Position numbers and translations under genes: made by a program. Source: Bimastos eiseni (taxonomy: Eukaryota; Annelida; Clitellata; Crassiclitellata; Lumbricidae). Taken from it: a DNA stretch of 64,000 nucleotides. Positions 60,120 to 64,000 of the stretch are shown piece by piece. The stretch covers positions 32,598,387-32,662,386 of the forward strand of contig OY365814.1 in assembly GCA_959347315.1 (NCBI GenBank). Reading direction: 5' to 3'. The notes below the pieces were generated by a model. The model was not told the origin of the DNA, did not search any database, and saw nothing but the letters and a program-made list of their open reading frames with translations. The first letter of the stretch is position 1; every line of letters starts with the position of its first letter.

Positions 60120-60770
60120 TCTCTGTCTGTCTATCTGTCTGCTTGTGTGTCTACCTGTCTCTCAATTTTTGTGTCTGTCTGTTTGTCTGTCTGTATCGAC
60201 GATTGTCTTCGTCTTTCCGCCTCTGATTCGCTCTGTCTATGTATCGCTATCTCTCCTCTGTCTGCTCTTCTGTCAGTGTCTATTCTTATCTGTAGTTGTG
60301 TCCGTCTCTGTCTCTGTCTCTGTCTCTGTCTCTCTGTAGCTCTGTTTCTGTCGCTGTCGAACAATTCTCTTGTCTCTTTATTCCTATCTGTCTCTGGCTA
60401 TCTTCTTCTGTCTGTCTGTCTCAGCCGCTCTGTCTCTCTGTCTCTGTCTTTCTCACCATATGTCTCTCCCTATCTCTGTCTCTCCGCCTCTGTCTATGTG
60501 TGTGTGTGTCTCTCTCTGTGTCTCTCTCTGTCTCTGTCTTTCTCTCCATACGTCTCTCCTTCTCTCTCTGTCCCTCCATCTCTGTCTGTCTCTGTGTATC
60601 TCTGTCTGTGTGTCTGTCTGTCTCTCTCCCTCTCCCATCTATATCTCTCCCCCTCTCTCTCTCTCCATCTCTCTCTTCGTATATATATATATCATATATA
60701 TATATATCATATATACATATAAATATATATATATATATATATCATATATATAAATATATATATATATCAT
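60120..60770. repeat. CTGT/CTCTGT block followed by TA-rich tract
   Basis: CTGT, TCTCTGTC and CTCTCT units 60120-60680, then ATATATATCAT repeats 60680-60770. Confidence 0.9.
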
Positions 60771-60839
60771 CATCATCTCTCTATCTGCACCGACCGACCA
60801 CCTGTAGCTCGGCTTCTCGGAACAAGATCGCCTTCGGGC

Positions 60840-60952
60840 GGCGTTGCTAGGCAACGCTCGCAGCCATAGGAACCGACGTGTTGAGGGATAATTGCGGTGC
60901 GCATGCGCGTCGCCCCTCTCTGTCGAACCGGAAGAGAGCGTTCTGTCGGCAG
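60840..60952 (+). promoter_or_regulatory. Promoter-like X-box/NRF1/ETS motif cluster
   Basis: Perfect X-box palindrome GTTGCTAGGCAAC at 60843-60855, NRF1-type TGCGCATGCGCG at about 60898-60909, and ETS-type ACCGGAAG at about 60927-60934, in GC-rich DNA without a TATA box. This combination is typical of TATA-less animal promoters. Whether it is active is unknown. Confidence 0.4.
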
Positions 60953-61092
60953 AGATGAAGATGCGAGGGAAGGGAGCGAGCAGCGAGCGTTGCCCTTCTG
61001 CTCGCTCAATGCTCACCAGCTGTCGCCTGATGATGAGGAGACAGACTGGAGGAGGCTGTTGTTGGTTGACCAGATGCGAGGCGATGCTGACA
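60900..61092 (+). CDS. Candidate coding exon of unknown identity
   Basis: Open from an ATG near 60903 (MRVAPLCRTGRERS...) through a hydrophilic stretch LNAHQLSPDDEETDWRRLLL and VDQMRGDADR to a GACAG|gtgacc donor-like site at about 61091. Codon use and composition look more gene-like than the surrounding repeats. It directly follows the X-box/NRF1/ETS cluster, so it could be a first exon. I do not recognise the protein; a chance frame in GC-rich DNA is possible. Confidence 0.28.
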
Positions 61093-61194
61093 GGTGACCA
61101 CCGATGATACAGGTAGCGTTTCCATGTCGCTCTATTGGAAGCTGTCTGTGTGTTTTACTGTCTGTGTGTTTTACTGTCTGTGTGTTTTACTGTC

Positions 61195-61394
61195 NNNNNN
61201 NNNNNNNNNNNNNNNNNNNNNNNNNNNNNNNNNNNNNNNNNNNNNNNNNNNNNNNNNNNNNNNNNNNNNNNNNNNNNNNNNNNNNNNNNNNNNNNNNNNN
61301 NNNNNNNNNNNNNNNNNNNNNNNNNNNNNNNNNNNNNNNNNNNNNNNNNNNNNNNNNNNNNNNNNNNNNNNNNNNNNNNNNNNNNNNNNNNNNN
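61195..61394. other. Assembly gap (200 N)
   Basis: Exactly 200 N, a placeholder length. The left flank is three copies of a 16-bp TGTCTGTGTGTTTTAC unit; the right flank is a minus family A fragment. Frames crossing it are meaningless. Confidence 0.99.
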
Positions 61395-61600
61395 CAAGGC
61401 AAAGCCTGGATAAATGAGGAGGACGTCGCTAGACTGAAACGAACACGCAGTGAAGATCAGGTCGCTAAGCGATGGTGGTTGTTGCAGTTTAACGACACTG
61501 TGTGATAACAAAGATCATTAGCGTCGCCCTCCTTCTTTATCCAGGCTTGGGACTGGCACTGCAGAGTAACAACCAGTGGCGGAGTTAGGTCGCTAAGCAG
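61395..61600. repeat. Inverted pair of dispersed repeat family A
   Basis: Minus fragment 61395-61440 (AAGCCTGGATAAATGAGGAG) and a nearly complete plus copy 61480-61595 (GCAGTTTAACGACACTGTGT, TCATTAGCGTCGCCCTCC, CCAGGCTTGGGACTGGCACT, CAGTGGCGGAGTTAGG). Confidence 0.65.
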
Positions 61601-61799
61601 TCCGGATTCTAATAGATAAGTCCAGGTCGTTACAAAAGGTGTGAGTGTTCAATTTCACGCACATATGCCTCAATACAGACGACCGCATTCCTTCGAACCA
61701 CACAGGGACAGAATTTTCCACCAAGAACACTACGCCAGCGAGCTTTTGGCCCAGTAAACAAGGCAGTCAACAGAACGTCTTTGCTATTTCTCTTCCCGC

Positions 61800-62360
61800 A
61801 TCGAAGTGTCGCTTCAAGTGGGGCTTTAGAAGTCTGAAGATCACGATTACGATAGAAATAATTAAGAATTGTAATTATTACTACGGAGTAACGAGACCCT
61901 ATGGGCTCAAAAGTTAAAGGTCTTCGGAACTAGCTGGTGCGGAGCGAAGGACTTACTCTAAGTCCTTGTTCTGTAACCGCCTCAGAGGAAGAGAAGGATC
62001 GAAGTTCATCGAGCCCCTACTCTACTCGTAACAAACCGAGCGCTCTAACGAATCGGCCACCGTGCCAGATCGCATCATGTCATTGATGACCGCGTGGTTA
62101 ACGCATTGATCGACACCGCGAAAGAAGAATCCTTGGATAGCGGTCGAACCACAGCAGAGACGGAAACGAGATTATCCACTGATGAATCAATTGTTTTGTT
62201 GAAGACCACTGATATGTACCGTTTCGGACATTTTTCTACTATTGGAGCGCCAGCGGTTTACGCCATGTGCATTGGATAAAAGCGCTCGTGAATAAGCTGG
62301 TGCACCACGCTCGGCTTTCAAAGTGGCGCTCTAGAAGTTGGGAGATTACGTTTGCGATAG
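61800..62360 (+). repeat. Two family E copies
   Basis: 61800-61860 (AAGTGGGGCTTTAGAAGTCT, GATCACGATTACGATAG) and 62275-62360 (CTCGTGAATAAGCTGGTGCA, AAGTGGCGCTCTAGAAGTTG). Nothing recognised between them. Confidence 0.55.
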
Positions 62361-62414
62361 ATAGACATATTTACGGATAACAATTTTACTGACACTACAA
62401 CAACCAATAACGAC

Positions 62415-62480
62415 TTCCCACAACTACTACTACTACTACTACTACTACTATTACACCTACTCCTCCTACTATTACACCTC

Positions 62481-62513
<33 letters not shown>

Positions 62514-62585
62514 CACCTACTACTACTACTACTCTACTACTACTTCCCCTTCCCCATTCTCTTATTATTACTACTACTACTGATA
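62415..62585. repeat. (CTA)n/(CTC)n trinucleotide tract
   Basis: CTACTACTA runs with CTCCTCCTA interruptions. Confidence 0.93.
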
Positions 62586-62844
62586 CTATTGATAAAAAAC
62601 AGCTGGGATCTAGCTGGTTGGTGGGTGGGCGTAGGTAGTGTGTGGATTCCCCGTGGATGTCTGTATGTCTGCTGTGGGGTGATTGGTGTCTTTATTTCCC
62701 GCTGGGTTTCGTGATGAGAGACGACGCATTTTCGCAAATAATTCGTCAAAGGAATCGATAAAATGGTTCGCAGGCAAATCTAGGAAGTCAATTAGTCGCT
62801 TTCAGAGCGTTTAATTATGCGAATTCATCGGCTGTGGATTGAAA

Positions 62845-63135
62845 TTATGAGGAGGGTGAAGAAGAGGAATGGAGGAGGAGGAGGAGAAGGAGGAGAAGGA
62901 GTTGCGTCAGAGGGATGTGGATAAGAATTAGCAGGAGAATGGGGAAGAGAATGAGGAAGAGCAAGAGGAAAATGAGGAAGAGCAAGAGGAGAAGCAGGAG
63001 AATGAGGAGGAGCAAGAGAATGAGGAGGAGCAAGAGAGTGAGGAGGAGCAAGATTTAGAATGAGGAGGAGCAAGAGGAGAATGAGGAGGAGCAAGATTAG
63101 AATGAGGAGGAGCAAGAGGAGAATGAGGAGAAAAG
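62845..63135. repeat. Purine-rich minisatellite GAGGAGGAGCAAGAG
   Basis: Units of 15-30 bp such as GAATGAGGAGGAGCAAGAG. Almost pyrimidine-free. Confidence 0.88.
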
Positions 63136-63837
63136 CAAGGGCAGAAGTAGGAGAACGAAGAGTATCAACAGGAGAAGTATTGGAATGAGGAGGAGCATAA
63201 GGATTTCCTATAAAGCGTTGGAGTCTGGAGCTTATTCGCTCCTGGTCTGACGTTTAGAATTCACAGTCAGTGTACACTCTGTGGTGCTAATTTTGTCGAC
63301 GACGATGTTGCCCACCAATGTTTCTTCAAGACAAATACGATGACTCTGTTTCGCCGCACCTGAATAGCGTCAAATGCATTAGACGTGGTCAACATTGCCT
63401 GAATCTGTCCGTTCGACCACACCTCTTAAATCAACACGATCTTTCCATCTCTTCCTTGTGCGGACCAAGTTTTCTCGTTTCATCCGTTTCAATAGACGTT
63501 CACTCTGCCCTTTCCGCATTGTTCGATTTGTCTAGGCAAAGTTTTCGATGTGTATCCCTTGCTGAAACTGTGGTTTGCGCTGCTCCATCCCTTATTGAAA
63601 ATACGGTTTGCGTTATGTTTCCCATGTTGAAAGGTATTCATTCTTAGTCCCGTTTCCCTTGTGATCTTTAGCCACACAAACGTTGATCAGCGCTTTAAGG
63701 AAATAACGGAAATCACTCTCTCTGTCTCTGTCTCTCTCTTTCTCTTCTCTTATTTCTCTTCGATCTCTTTCTGTTTGTGTGTAGATGAATTCATAGATAT
63801 GTATAGATATAGATATATATTTAGATGGATAAATAGA

Positions 63838-63854
63838 CAGACAGACAGACAGAC

Positions 63855-63936
<82 letters not shown>

Positions 63937-64000
63937 TGAGTGAGATAGATAGTGAGTGAGATAGATAGTGAGTGAGATAGATAGTGAGTGAGATAGATAG
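63838..64000. repeat. (GACA)n, (GATA)n and GTGAGTGAGATAGATA repeat, runs off the window
   Basis: GACA 63837-63856, about 20 GATA units, then four copies of a 20-bp GATAGATAGTGAGTGAGATA-type unit. Confidence 0.95.

Larger units (their letters stand above)
49886..60840 (+). other. Probable PTPRN intron 8, no exon recognised
   Basis: No membrane-span or PTP-like exon was recognised. Contents: ATT runs (49905-49970, 52160-52230), the LINE remnant, TATTG repeats (52265-52440), one family A copy (53755-53845), retroelement tails, CTGT/GACA blocks, CCAT repeats (56045-56345), palindromic ATGATATATCATG repeats (57760-57845), and purine or pyrimidine tracts. 53100-53750 and 53850-54650 are unremarkable. 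Confidence 0.6.

Noticed and set aside
63318..63647. 109-codon open frame
   Set aside because: No recognised motif or splice context; it contains two diverged copies of a roughly 37-bp repeat near its end.

Overview
This is a window of an animal (eukaryotic) nuclear genome. It is intron-rich and loaded with microsatellites, minisatellites and old interspersed repeats, and it contains one 200-N assembly gap. Codon-by-codon reading of spliced exons gives two recognisable, conserved metazoan genes. The repeat content (short elements ending in GGCGCTATATAAAT-like tails, CTGT, TATA and ATT microsatellites, non-LTR retrotransposon debris) suggests a marine invertebrate bilaterian. I cannot name the species from the sequence.

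Region 1 (1-10301, minus strand): a complete BBS5 gene, a subunit of the ciliary BBSome. It has 12 coding exons, all junctions are in phase, and it encodes a predicted 346 aa against about 341 aa for human BBS5. Its introns carry minisatellites and SINE-like repeats. Downstream of its stop codon are two tandem-repeat arrays (1-430 and about 530-735).

Region 2 (10302-15007): a 4.7 kb intergenic interval. It holds an inverted-repeat mobile element, TA/TG and triplet microsatellites, and then a GC-rich promoter-like zone at 14.05-15.0 kb with several CRE (TGACGTCA-like) sites and RFX X-box palindromes.

Region 3 (15008-49885, plus strand): the first eight coding exons of a PTPRN/PTPRN2 (IA-2/phogrin, ida-1) orthologue, a dense-core secretory-vesicle transmembrane protein. 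They encode a signal peptide, a RESP18-homology domain with four Cys at the human spacing, a long acidic luminal linker with dibasic sites, and the first part of the mature ectodomain. Introns 1 and 2 are 15.2 kb and 10.7 kb and full of satellites. Among these are a 1.15 kb array of a 12-mer with higher-order periodicity, a 0.7 kb GTT-type array bounded by direct repeats, and a decayed non-LTR retrotransposon (21.7-25.2 kb).

Region 4 (49886-64000): presumably a long PTPRN intron. The rest of the ectodomain, the transmembrane segment and the phosphatase-like domain were not found here. It contains a decayed reverse-transcriptase fragment, purine and pyrimidine tracts, CTGT blocks, and a promoter-like spot (X-box, NRF1 and ETS motifs) beside an open coding-like segment at 60.84-61.09 kb.

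The two genes lie head to head (BBS5 leftward, PTPRN rightward). Both belong to processes in which RFX factors are often involved (cilia and neuroendocrine cells). I saw no prokaryotic operon, CRISPR array, functional tRNA or rRNA. No unmistakably new biological system was found. The best leads are the X-box/CRE architecture, the convertase-site cluster in PTPRN exon 3, and several unnamed repeat families.
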